This document shows positions 1-7,676 of a DNA stretch of 64,000 nucleotides, piece after piece. Within the stretch, counting starts at the first letter, position 1. The number at the start of each line of letters is the position of its first letter. The position numbers and the translations under genes were made by a program. The stretch is from CADCVT01 sp035940955. GTDB lineage: Bacteria; Actinomycetota; Thermoleophilia; Solirubrobacterales; Solirubrobacteraceae. The notes under the pieces were generated by a model. The model saw only the letters and a program-made list of their open reading frames with translations, was not told where the DNA came from and did not search any database. Where the stretch lies: assembly GCA_035940955.1 (NCBI GenBank), contig DASZEJ010000176.1, forward strand, positions 16,820 through 80,819, written 5' to 3'.

Positions 1-39
1 AGGGCTCGTCGCTGGTGCTGCCGGTCGCCTCTGGGTGAG

Positions 40-642
40 GTGGCGGGCGGTCGGCTGGGTGGAGGCGGGCGGTGGAAGGCTTCCCGCTGTGCGAGGGAAG
101 CCGGCCTGACTGGAGGGCGCTTGCCAAGCGATCTGAGGTGGCGCGAGGCGGAGCGCCTGCTCGGCGCGGGAGGTACGTCCGGGCCGAGCGCTTCGGAAGG
201 AGCCGTGGCCTGCGCGGCGCAGGACGACCTTGGTGCGGTGCTCTTCGTCGTGCGCCGTCCGCGCGGAGCGCGATACGTCTGCGTACGCGCGCGACGCAGG
301 CGCGGAGGCTGGCGAGCCGAGGAGGAGTTCTGGGACGAGTGGCCGGCGCACGCCGCCGCCGCGAGCGAGGCCGGCCTGGCCATGGCCGCCCCCGTGACGG
401 AGGTGCAGGGCGCGACGATGCTGGTCGTCACGCCGCTCGCGGTGAGCGGCGACGTCGACGCCGTGGTGGCACGCCTGCCCGGCGCGCGGGCGGTCGCGAC
501 CGTCAACCCGGCGGCCTGCGCCGCGGTGGTGGCGATGCAGGCGCCGCTCACCGGTGAGCCGCTCGAGCTCGTGCCGCGGGTGGGCGACCGTGCGCTCGAG
601 ACGGTGCGCGTCGCCCTCGGAGTCGGCGGCGCTCTGTCGTGA
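40..642 (+). CDS. Hypothetical protein, possibly continuing upstream of the window
   Basis: I do not recognise this protein. The frame is open from the first base of the window, so the GTG at 40 is only the first start inside the window and the true start may lie outside it or further in. The N-terminal third is Gly/Arg-rich and may be non-coding. The part from about residue 55 onward looks like a folded domain: a strand-rich segment with many Val/Arg residues, a Trp/Glu-rich stretch (EEEFWDEWPAH, about 95-105) and an Ala/Val-rich C-terminal half. There is no signal peptide, membrane span or metal motif. The next gene downstream begins about 100 bases later on the same strand. Confidence 0.4.
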   Translation: MAGGRLGGGGRWKASRCAREAGLTGGRLPSDLRWREAERLLGAGGTSGPSASEGAVACAAQDDLGAVLFVVRRPRGARYVCVRARRRRGGWRAEEEFWDEWPAHAAAASEAGLAMAAPVTEVQGATMLVVTPLAVSGDVDAVVARLPGARAVATVNPAACAAVVAMQAPLTGEPLELVPRVGDRALETVRVALGVGGALS

Positions 643-744
643 GCCGGGATGCGGGTGCGGTGCGCAGCGCCTGGTCGTTCGGTCGGTCGCGCTGGCGGCC
701 TTGCCGCTGTGCTGCACGCTAGTGGTGTGTGCAATTCTGCCGCG

Positions 745-1648
745 ATGAAGCCGGCTCACCGTCGTGCGGAGGCCGCGGTCAAGCGCGGGATCCGCGGCGC
801 GCAGCGCCGCGCCCTCGACCCGCTCGCGCGCCAGCAGCGCGCGTTGCTCCAGATCACGCAGCTGCAGCTCGCCCTGCGGTACCGCGAGCAGGCGGCCGCG
901 GGTGGCCCGCTGCCGAGCTACCGCGAGGTCGGGTTCGGCGCCTTCTGCGACGCCGACGAGGACGGCATCCTGCTCTTCCTGCTCTCCGTCGTCGGCTCGG
1001 GCCGCAAGCAGCTCGTCGAGCTGGGCTCGTCGAGCGCCGACGCGAGCAACAGCTCGAACCTGATCCTCCATCACGGATGAAGCGGGCTGCTCGTCGACGC
1101 CGACGAGGAGTCGGTGGACAACGCGCGGCGCGGCTACGAGCGGCTCGGCGTCATCCCGCCGAAGATGGTCGGCGCGTGGCTGACGGCCGAGAACGTCAAC
1201 GAGCTGCTGCGCGAGCACGGCCCGGCCGGCGAGGTCGACCTGCTCTCGATCGTACGTCGACGGCAACGACTACTGGATCTGGCGCGCGATCGACGCGATC
1301 GACCCGCGCGTCGTCTGCATCGAGTACCAGGACATCCTCGGCCCGGAGCGGTCCGTGACGATCCCGTACGACCCGGAGTTCTCGCGCGACCGCCACGAGG
1401 TCAACGCGGTGGAGAACAACTACGTCGGCGCGTCGCTGCGGGCGATGGTCAAGCTGGGCGAGAGCAAGGGCTACCGGCTCGTGGCGACGAACAGCTACGG
1501 CTTCAACGCGTTCTTCCTGCGCGACGGCCTCGCCACCGACCTCATCCCGACGATCGCCGTCGAGGACGGCTTCCCGCACGCGTGGAACGAGTACGGCATG
1601 ACCGAGCGCTGGCCGCTCGTGGCCGGCATGCCCTGGCAGGAGGTCTAG
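745..1648 (+). pseudogene. FkbM-like/uncharacterised methyltransferase-fold gene, interrupted twice
   Basis: One reading frame starts at the ATG at 745 and runs to a TGA at 1078-1080. The same frame then continues with conserved-looking sequence (SGLLVDADEESVDNARRGYE). The TGA sits where LILHHG(W)SGLLVDAD would be expected, so it looks like a TGG-to-TGA change. A second break lies near 1252-1254: one extra base shifts the frame, and removing the T at 1253 restores LLSIDVDGNDYWIW and the rest up to the TAG at 1648. The joined product (about 300 residues) resembles uncharacterised proteins related to FkbM-type SAM methyltransferases, with an E-L-G-S-like glycine motif and a DVDGNDYW motif. It may be a young pseudogene or two sequencing/assembly errors; a single TGA plus one indel is typical of either. 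No function is assigned. Confidence 0.6.
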
Positions 1649-1660
1649 GGGCCGGCGAAC

Positions 1661-1686
1661 GAAAGCCCCACCGAAGCGGGGCTTTC
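1661..1686. terminator. Bidirectional hairpin terminator between the broken gene and tRNA-Leu
   Basis: A 9-bp perfect stem, GAAAGCCCC (1661-1669) with GGGGCTTTC (1678-1686), encloses an 8-base loop. It lies just past the 3' end of the minus-strand tRNA-Leu (1692) and 12 bases after the stop of the plus-strand pseudogene. It can therefore serve both units. The T tract is short on either side. Confidence 0.6.
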
Positions 1687-1691
1687 CCGAG

Positions 1692-1776
<85 letters not shown>

Positions 1777-1844
1777 GGGGCGGCCGACACTGTAGCGCGC
1801 GGGGGCGGCCGGATTGCATCCGTCCACAGCGCCCGCTACGGTGC

Positions 1845-1858
1845 CGAACACACGTTCG
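1845..1858. promoter_or_regulatory. LexA box upstream of lexA
   Basis: The sequence CGAACACACGTTCG matches the actinobacterial SOS box (CGAAC-N4-GTTCG) exactly in both half-sites. It lies 38-51 bases upstream of the lexA start codon, as expected for autorepression. Confidence 0.8.
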
Positions 1859-1895
1859 ATCTGCCCCGTTTCCCCGCCGCCCGAGGAGAGCATCC

Positions 1896-2531
1896 GTGGA
1901 CCTTACGAAGCGCCAGCAGGAGATCTTCGACTTCATCAAGAGGTACTCGGCCAGGTACGGCTACCCGCCGACCGTGCGCGACATCGGCAAGGCCGTCGGG
2001 CTCGCGTCGTCGTCGACCGTACACGCGCACCTCGCGAACCTGGAGAAGGCGGGCCTGCTGCGGCGCGACCCGTCGAAGCCGCGCGCGATCGAGCTGCTCG
2101 ACCGGGCGATCGAGAACGTCCGCGACACCGTCGAGTCGGGCGTGCGGTCGGTGGTCGGCAGCGGCGGCGTGCCGGTGCTCGGCCAGGTCGCCGCGGGCGC
2201 GCCGGTGCTGGCCGAGGAGAACATCGAGGACTACGTCGAGGTGCCGCCGATCGCCGGCGGCGAGGAGGCGGAGTTCATCCTCAAGGTCAAGGGCGACTCG
2301 ATGGTCGACGCGGGGATCCTCGAGGGCGACTACGTCGTCGTCCGCCGGCAGGACACCGCGAACGACGGCGACATCGTCGTCGCCCTGGTCGGCGAGGAGG
2401 CCACGGTCAAGACCTTCTACCGCGAGGCCGACCACGTCCGCCTCCAGCCCGAGAACCCCCGCCTCGAGCCGATCCGCACCCGCGACGTGAAGATTCTCGG
2501 CCGCATGGTCGGGTTGCTGAGGCACGTGTGA
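1896..2531 (+). CDS. lexA: LexA repressor
   Basis: This is the SOS repressor, a cytosolic dimer that binds SOS boxes and cleaves itself when activated by RecA. The 211-residue length is usual. Residues 1-65 form the winged helix (TKRQQEIFDFIKRY, then PPTVRDIGKAVGLASSSTVHAHL). The self-cleavage site is Ala100-Gly101 (QVAAGAPVL). The catalytic dyad is Ser135 (VKGDSMVDAG) and Lys172 (GEEATVKTFY), both intact. The start is the GTG at 1896, preceded by GAGGAG about 8 bases upstream. A perfect LexA box lies in the promoter (1845-1858). Two further SOS genes in this window, imuB and dnaE2, carry matching boxes. Confidence 0.97.
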   Translation: MDLTKRQQEIFDFIKRYSARYGYPPTVRDIGKAVGLASSSTVHAHLANLEKAGLLRRDPSKPRAIELLDRAIENVRDTVESGVRSVVGSGGVPVLGQVAAGAPVLAEENIEDYVEVPPIAGGEEAEFILKVKGDSMVDAGILEGDYVVVRRQDTANDGDIVVALVGEEATVKTFYREADHVRLQPENPRLEPIRTRDVKILGRMVGLLRHV

Positions 2532-2535
2532 CGCC

Positions 2536-2895
2536 ATGGCGACGCTGACGCTCGACATGGCGCAGGGGAGCCTGCTCGACGAGGCGGCGCCGGGGGTTGA
2601 CGAGCGCGACGCTGAGCGAGGGGCTGTGGCGGCGCCGGGGCGCGACGAGCGCGCGGGGGAGCGGGGGTCCGTCGGGGCGCTGGGGCGCGACGAGCGCGAC
2701 GAGCGCGACGCCCGAGCCGCCGGTGCGCTGCCCGGCCGGACGCTCGACGAGGTCGTCGCACGCACGTGGTCGGCGCTGCGCGTCGCGCGCGCCGCGGCGT
2801 GCCTGCTGTGCGGCGGCGAGGTCGTTCCGCGGTACGGCTCGGGCGCGCATCCAGTGGGGGGCGCCTGCCGCTCCTGCGGCACCGAGCTGTCCTGA
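2536..2895 (+). CDS. Small zinc-ribbon protein of unknown function
   Basis: The 119-residue protein starts at an ATG 4 bases after the lexA stop, so it is probably co-transcribed with lexA. Residues 20-62 are a low-complexity, charged region with an imperfectly repeated DERDAERGAVAAPGRDER-type unit, mirrored in repeats of CGACGAGCGCGAC in the DNA. The C-terminal 50 residues are more conserved-looking, ending in a zinc ribbon with Cys89, Cys92, Cys111 and Cys114 (CLLCG...CRSCGTEL). I do not recognise the family. Position next to lexA hints at a DNA-damage link, but that is only an inference. Confidence 0.65.
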   Translation: MATLTLDMAQGSLLDEAAPGVDERDAERGAVAAPGRDERAGERGSVGALGRDERDERDARAAGALPGRTLDEVVARTWSALRVARAAACLLCGGEVVPRYGSGAHPVGGACRSCGTELS

Positions 2896-3015
2896 GCGCG
2901 CGCGCCGTCGCCCGGCAGCGCGCACGTCCAGCTCGACATGCGCGTTTCGGCTGGTAGCCAGACCTTTCTTGCACGACGTCGACGGACGGCTCGCCGTGGC
3001 GGGTCTACACTGAGG

Positions 3016-3340
3016 GCGCAAGCCAGGCGGTCGCGGAGGTTCGCCCTTCGAGGAAAGTCCGGACACCGCAGGGCAGGGTGGTCGGGGAACCGACCCGGGG
3101 AAACCCGCGGGAAAGTGCCACAGAAACACACCGCCGATGGCGCGTCCGCACGTGCGTCGCGCACAGGCAAGGGTGAAATGGTGCGGTAAGAGCGCACCGG
3201 CGTCACGGCGACGTGGCGGCCGGGCAAACCCCACCCGGTGCAAGGCCAAGCAGGACCGCTCGCAGGCTGCCCGCCAAGGTCCAGGTCGGCCGCTGAGATG
3301 GATGACCGTCCACGACAGAATCCGGCTTACCGGCTTGCTA
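3016..3340 (+). ncRNA. rnpB: RNase P RNA (bacterial class A)
   Basis: This is the catalytic RNA of RNase P, which trims tRNA 5' leaders. The conserved 5' core GAGGAAAGTCCGGAC (from about 3049) and the 3' core ACAGAATCCGGCTTAC (from about 3315) are both present. P1 closes between GCAAGCC at 3018-3024 and GGCTTGC at 3332-3338. Internal hallmarks include GGGAAAGTGCCACAGAAAC and GGTGAAATGGTGCGGTAAGAGCGCACC. A TACACT -10-like element lies just before the 5' end (3006-3011). A strong intrinsic terminator follows at once. Confidence 0.96.
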
Positions 3341-3343
3341 CGG

Positions 3344-3369
3344 AAAAGCCCCGCTCCGGCGGGGCTTTT
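3344..3369 (+). terminator. Intrinsic terminator of rnpB
   Basis: An 11-bp perfect stem, AAAAGCCCCGC (3344-3354) with GCGGGGCTTTT (3359-3369), encloses a TCCG tetraloop. The stem ends in a T run. It begins four bases after the rnpB 3' end. Confidence 0.9.
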
Positions 3370-3488
3370 CTATGGGCGGGGGGTATTCGGGTGTCGCCCG
3401 GCTGGGCGGCCCGAACGCGACGCCGGGCGGGCGCCGTTGAGGCGGGCGCCGTTGAAGAGGGCCGGTCCTCGTTCCCTCCACGACGAGG

Positions 3489-3519
3489 TTTGCCGGTAGA
3501 GCAAACACAGAGCTAGAGG
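3489..3519 (+). promoter_or_regulatory. Possible promoter/operator of the AbiE-like pair
   Basis: TTGCCG (3490-3495) and TAGAGG (3514-3519) are spaced by 18 bases. An inverted repeat TTTGC-N7-GCAAA (3489-3505) overlaps the -35 side. This would fit autoregulation by the downstream winged-helix antitoxin, but the match to consensus is modest. Confidence 0.3.
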
Positions 3520-3533
3520 AAACACAACCGTGT

Positions 3534-4652
3534 ATGCTGCTCGTTGCCATGCCGGCAAACGGAACGGAAATCGAGAGCGAGCTCACCGGCTGGACGATCG
3601 CCTGGCTGAGAGAGCGGCTCCCGTCGACCTGGGTCGTCGACCTCTCGGCGCGGATCGACGCGGCGCAAGCGGCAGGGCCGGATGCGGTGATCGAGATCCG
3701 CGCGCCGAACGTCTACGCGACGGTGGCGGTGCAGGCCAAGCGGTCGCTGGCGCCGCGCGACGTGGACCGGCTGCTGGGCGGAGTCGCGAGGACGCTGCGA
3801 GCGCTCACGCCCATCCCGATCCTGGTCGTCGCTCCGTGGATCAGCTCGCGTACGCGCGAGCTGCTGACCGCCGAGGGCCTGAACTACCTGGACCAGACCG
3901 GCAACGCGTCGATCCGGCTCGAGAACCCGGCGCTGGTCATCGAGACGCACGGCTCGAGCCGCGATCCGGCCCCAGCGCCGCGCGCGAAGGCTCGCGTCCG
4001 CGGGCCCAAGGCGGCGCGGCTGATCCGAACGTTGATCGACGTCCGTCCGCCGTACGGGGTTCGCGAGCTCGCCGACGCGGCCGGCCTCGCGCCCGGCTAC
4101 GTCTCGCGCCTGCTCGATGCGCTGGACGACGACGCGCTCGTCACCCGATCGCGCCGTGCCCGCGTCGAGGAGGTCGACGTGCGGGGACTGCTGCGCCACT
4201 GGGCCGAGAGCTATGACGTGTTCAAGGCGAACGCCGTCGCGACGTTCATCGCGCCGAGGCGCCCGCCCGAGGCGCTGGCCGCGCTCGCCGGAGCCGGTTC
4301 GGGACGGACCGCCGTCACCGGCTCGTTCGCGGCCGTCCGGTTCGCGGCCGTCGCCGCCCCCGCTCTGCTGGCGGTCTACTGCGAGGACGCCGGCGCGCTC
4401 GCCGGCGAGCTCGATCTGCTCCCGGCGGACCATGGGGCGAACGTCGCGCTCCTGTCGCCTTTCGATGCCGTCGTGTGGACACGCACCGAAGAGCAGGACG
4501 GCGTTCGCTACGTCGCGCCGTCGCAGGCAGCGGTCGATTGCCTGACCGGCACAGGGCGGATGCCGGCCGAGGGCGAGGCGCTCGTCGAGTGGATGCTCGA
4601 GAACGAGCAGGCCTGGCGAGACGAGGCGCTCGCCGCAAGCCGCACACGGTGA
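3534..4652 (+). CDS. AbiEi-like type IV antitoxin / winged-helix regulator
   Basis: This 372-residue protein looks like the antitoxin partner of an AbiE (type IV) toxin-antitoxin pair. Residues 30-140 form an alpha/beta domain that reads like a restriction-endonuclease fold, with a core strand ending in VAVQAKRS (Q67-x-K69). Residues 155-210 are a winged helix (GVRELADAAGLAPGYVSRLLDAL). The C-terminal 160 residues resemble the AbiEi C-terminal domain. Its stop overlaps the next gene's start by GTGA, typical of co-translated toxin-antitoxin pairs. The ATG at 3534 is used; an in-frame ATG at 3549 is an alternative. AbiEi proteins repress their own operon and neutralise the AbiEii nucleotidyltransferase; both roles are inferred from family membership here. 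Confidence 0.72.
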   Translation: MLLVAMPANGTEIESELTGWTIAWLRERLPSTWVVDLSARIDAAQAAGPDAVIEIRAPNVYATVAVQAKRSLAPRDVDRLLGGVARTLRALTPIPILVVAPWISSRTRELLTAEGLNYLDQTGNASIRLENPALVIETHGSSRDPAPAPRAKARVRGPKAARLIRTLIDVRPPYGVRELADAAGLAPGYVSRLLDALDDDALVTRSRRARVEEVDVRGLLRHWAESYDVFKANAVATFIAPRRPPEALAALAGAGSGRTAVTGSFAAVRFAAVAAPALLAVYCEDAGALAGELDLLPADHGANVALLSPFDAVVWTRTEEQDGVRYVAPSQAAVDCLTGTGRMPAEGEALVEWMLENEQAWRDEALAASRTR

Positions 4653-5530
4653 GCGCGGCCTCCTCACCGCGGGGCGCGGTCGACCCGCGATACGTCGCCG
4701 CGCGACGCGCACTGCTCGACGCGCTGGAGGCTCTCGCGGCGCACCGGCGGGCGCTCGTCGTCGTCGGCGCCCAGGCGATCTACCTGCGGACCGGCGCGGG
4801 GGAGATCGGCATCGCTCCGTTCACGACGGACGGGGACGTCGCGCTCGATCCGAGCCTCCTCTCGGACGAGCCGCTGCTCGAGGCGGCGATGAAGGGTGCG
4901 GGGTTCACGCTCCTCGAGCCTCACCCCGACGGAGCGGAGCCCGGCATGTGGGTCAGGCGGGTCGACGTCGCTGGAGAGGAGCTGGTCGTGCCGGTCGACC
5001 TGCTCGTGCCGGACGGCGTCGCCGCCGGGGGCGGGCGGCGCGGAGCGCGGCTCGGTCCGCACGGCCCGCGCGCGGCGCGGCGCGCCACCGGCCTCGAAGC
5101 GGCGCTCGTCGACCACGACCAGATGACCATCGCGGCGCTCGAAGAAGGCGATCGCCGATCGTTCGACGTGCGGGTCGGCGGCGTTACCGCCCTCTTGGTC
5201 GCCAAGGCGCACAAGATCCACGACCGGCTCGCCTCCGGACGCCCAGGTCGCGCCGACGACAAGGACGCCGCCGACGTCTACCGGTTGTTCCAGACGACGC
5301 GGCCGGCGCGCGTCGCGGACCGCATGGACGAGCTGCGGCGCCATCCCGTCGCCGGGCCCCCGACGCGCGCCGCGATCGAGTACCTGGCCGAGCTGTTCGG
5401 TCGCCGCAGCGCCGCCGGCACGGCGATGGCCGTCCGCGCCCTGCGCTTCGCGGTTCCCGAGGACGAGGTCGTCGCCGTCGCGACCGCGTACGTCCGGCGG
5501 CTGGCAAGCGGCCCCGGCGACCAGCGCTGA
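4649..5530 (+). CDS. AbiEii-like nucleotidyltransferase (putative toxin)
   Basis: This 293-residue protein has the hallmarks of the AbiEii/DUF1814-like nucleotidyltransferases. VVVGAQAIYLRTG (38-50) is followed by FTTDGDVALD (58-67), carrying the metal-binding D61-x-D63 pair. A later helix LLVAKAHKIHDRL holds the conserved lysine region, followed by a KDAADVYRLF segment typical of the family. It starts at the GTG at 4649, overlapping the antitoxin stop by 4 bases. Type IV toxins of this class act as nucleotidyltransferases on tRNA or other cellular targets. The target here is unknown, and a non-toxic housekeeping role cannot be excluded. Confidence 0.72.
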   Translation: MSAASSPRGAVDPRYVAARRALLDALEALAAHRRALVVVGAQAIYLRTGAGEIGIAPFTTDGDVALDPSLLSDEPLLEAAMKGAGFTLLEPHPDGAEPGMWVRRVDVAGEELVVPVDLLVPDGVAAGGGRRGARLGPHGPRAARRATGLEAALVDHDQMTIAALEEGDRRSFDVRVGGVTALLVAKAHKIHDRLASGRPGRADDKDAADVYRLFQTTRPARVADRMDELRRHPVAGPPTRAAIEYLAELFGRRSAAGTAMAVRALRFAVPEDEVVAVATAYVRRLASGPGDQR

Positions 5531-5560
5531 CGCCGCTCCGAGCGTACGCTGCGCGTCGTC

Positions 5561-5896
5561 ATGTTCGGGCGCAAGCAGCGACGCGAGCCGAGTGGCGTGG
5601 AGGTCGACGAGCGCGGCGTCCGGCTCGTCCGTCCCGACGGCACGACGGAGTCGGTGACGTGGGAGGCGCTCGCCGAGGTGCGCGTGATGACGACCTCGCA
5701 GGGGCCGTTCGCCGACGACGTCTTCTTCGTCCTCGACGGCGGCGATCACGGCTGCGTCGTCCCGCAGGGGCTCATGCCGGACGAGCTGCTCATCCGCCTC
5801 CAGTCGCTTCCCGGCTTCGACAACGCGAAGCTGATCGAGGCGATGGGCTCGACCGCCGACGCCGAGTTCGTCTGCTGGCGCCGGCCGGCGGCGTAG
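5561..5896 (+). CDS. Hypothetical small protein
   Basis: The 111-residue soluble protein begins at an ATG at 5561, 30 bases after the AbiEii-like gene, and ends 7 bases before the luciferase-like gene, so it may be co-transcribed with the latter. It contains beta-rich segments (VEVDERGVRLVRPDGTTESVTWEAL) followed by VFFVLDGGDHGCVVPQG and an alpha-helical end. I cannot assign a function; it resembles small actinobacterial proteins of unknown role with a PH-like or single-sheet appearance. No signal peptide or membrane span is seen. Confidence 0.7.
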   Translation: MFGRKQRREPSGVEVDERGVRLVRPDGTTESVTWEALAEVRVMTTSQGPFADDVFFVLDGGDHGCVVPQGLMPDELLIRLQSLPGFDNAKLIEAMGSTADAEFVCWRRPAA

Positions 5897-5903
5897 GGAC
5901 CCG

Positions 5904-7676
5904 ATGCGCTTCGGCATCTTCTACGAGCACCAGCTCCCGCGGCCGTGGGACGAGGGCGCCGAGCACCGTCTCCTCACGGACGCGCTCGACCAGGTCGAGC
6001 TGGCCGACCGGCTCGGGTTCGACAGCGTGTGGGCGGTCGAGCACCACTTCCTCGAGGAGTACTCGCACTCGAGCGCGTCGGACGTCTTCCTCGCCGCCGC
6101 CAGCCAGCGGACGCGCAGCATCCGGCTGGGGTTCGGGATCCTCCCGACGCCGCCGGCGTACCAGCACCCCGCGCGCATCGCCGAGACCGTCGCGACGCTC
6201 GACCTCGTGTCCGGCGGGCGGGTCGAGCTGGGGACCGGGGAGACGTCGAGCGGGGCGGAGCTGGCGGGGTTCGGCGTCGAGCGGGCGACGAAGCGCGAGC
6301 AGTGGGCGGAGGGGCTCGACGCGGTGACGCGGATGATGGTCGAGGAGCCGTTCGCCGGGATCGACGGGCGGTACGTGACGATGCCGCCGCGCAACGTCGT
6401 CCCGAAGCCGCTGCAGAAGCCGCACCCGCCGCTGTGGGTCGCGTGCTCGCGGCGCGAGACGATCCGGCTCGCCGCCGAGAGGGGGATCGGCGCGCTGTCG
6501 TTCTCGTTCGTCGAGCCGGAGGAGGCCAGGGGGTGGGTCGACGAGTACTACGCGATCGTCGGGTCCGAGCGCTGCGTGCCGGCGGGGTTCGCGGTCAACC
6601 CGAACGTCGCCGTCGCGCTGCCGATGATGGTCCACCGCGACGAGGCGCAGGCCATCGAGCGCGGCATCGACGGCGCGCACTTCTTCGGCTACTCGCTGAC
6701 CCACTGGTACGTCTTCGGTCGCCACCGCCCGGGGCGGACGTCGATCTGGGACGAGTTCCAGCAGCGCCGCGCCGAGGTTGGGTTCGCGCGCGAGATCGTC
6801 ACGGCCGACCAGGCGCCGCTCGGCGTGAAGATCCTGCAGCAGGGACTCGGCTCGCTGCGCGGCGCCGTCGGGACGCCCGAGCAGGTCCGCGACCTGATCC
6901 GCCGCTACGAGGAGGCGGGCGTCGACCAGATGCTGTTCGTCCTGCAGGCGGGCCGGAACCGCCACGAGCACGTCTGCGAGGCGCTCGAGCTGTTCGCCGC
7001 GGAGGTCATGCCCGAGTTCGCCGGGCGCCGCGCGGAGCGCGACGCGGCCAAGCGCGAGCGGCTCGCGGGCGCGGCCGAGGCGGCGCTCGCCCGCCGCGAG
7101 GCGCCGCGCGAGAGCGACCCGGACTACGTCATCGGGCCGACGGACAGCGGGCCGCCGGCGGGGACGGTGGGGAAGGGCGCCGCCGACGGCCGGCGCGGCG
7201 CCGGCCCGCAGGCGGGACGCCGCTCCGCGAGCCGCCGCGACGAGCTGGCCGACGCGCTCGCCCTCCGCGCCGACGAGGCGTTCGCCGGGTTCGTCGCGCG
7301 CAGCAGCGACGCCCGGCTCGAACGGACGGTCGGCTCCGGCCTCGGCCTGCGCGTCCTCTTCACCGGCATGGCGCAGCGGTTCGCGCCCGAGAAGGCGGAC
7401 GGGTTCGCCGGCGAGCTGCAGTACGAGCTGCGCACCGCGAGCGGCCGGGTCAAGCGCTGGGTCGTCGCGGTCGACGGCTCCCGCGCCCGCGCGCGCCCGG
7501 GCGCGGCGCGCGATCCGCGCGTGACGATCCGCGCGGCGCTCGCGGACTTCGCGCGCATCGCCGGGCGCGACCTCGACCCGGGCGAGGCGCTGCTCACGGG
7601 CCGGCTGGAGCTGGCGGGCGACCTCGCGATCGCTCCGCGGCTCGGCGAGATGTTCGGGCAGGATCCCGCGCTGTGA
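5904..7676 (+). CDS. LLM-class flavin-dependent oxidoreductase fused to an SCP2-like domain
   Basis: The 590-residue protein has two parts. Residues 1-375 are a luciferase-like monooxygenase TIM barrel (MRFGIFYEHQLPRPW, LADRLGFDSVWAVEHHF, TRSIRLGFGILPTPP), which uses FMNH2 or F420H2. A charged linker with Gly/Pro runs from 375 to 430. Residues 440-590 look like an SCP2 sterol/lipid-carrier-like domain (GLGLRVLFTGMAQRFAP, ELQYEL, VTIRAALADFARIAGRDLDPGEALLTGRLELAGDLAIAPRL cut here as separate motifs along the chain). LLM enzymes are normally 300-400 residues, so the extra C-terminal domain is unusual. The downstream gene starts at a GTG overlapping this stop by 3 bases. Substrate unknown. Confidence 0.82.
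   Translation: MRFGIFYEHQLPRPWDEGAEHRLLTDALDQVELADRLGFDSVWAVEHHFLEEYSHSSASDVFLAAASQRTRSIRLGFGILPTPPAYQHPARIAETVATLDLVSGGRVELGTGETSSGAELAGFGVERATKREQWAEGLDAVTRMMVEEPFAGIDGRYVTMPPRNVVPKPLQKPHPPLWVACSRRETIRLAAERGIGALSFSFVEPEEARGWVDEYYAIVGSERCVPAGFAVNPNVAVALPMMVHRDEAQAIERGIDGAHFFGYSLTHWYVFGRHRPGRTSIWDEFQQRRAEVGFAREIVTADQAPLGVKILQQGLGSLRGAVGTPEQVRDLIRRYEEAGVDQMLFVLQAGRNRHEHVCEALELFAAEVMPEFAGRRAERDAAKRERLAGAAEAALARREAPRESDPDYVIGPTDSGPPAGTVGKGAADGRRGAGPQAGRRSASRRDELADALALRADEAFAGFVARSSDARLERTVGSGLGLRVLFTGMAQRFAPEKADGFAGELQYELRTASGRVKRWVVAVDGSRARARPGAARDPRVTIRAALADFARIAGRDLDPGEALLTGRLELAGDLAIAPRLGEMFGQDPAL

Noticed and set aside
3376..3480. Possible small gene in the GC-rich spacer between rnpB and the AbiE-like pair
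   Set aside because: Open frames there are short, Arg/Pro-rich and made of a repeated GCGGGCGCCGTTGA unit; no ribosome binding site or domain was seen.
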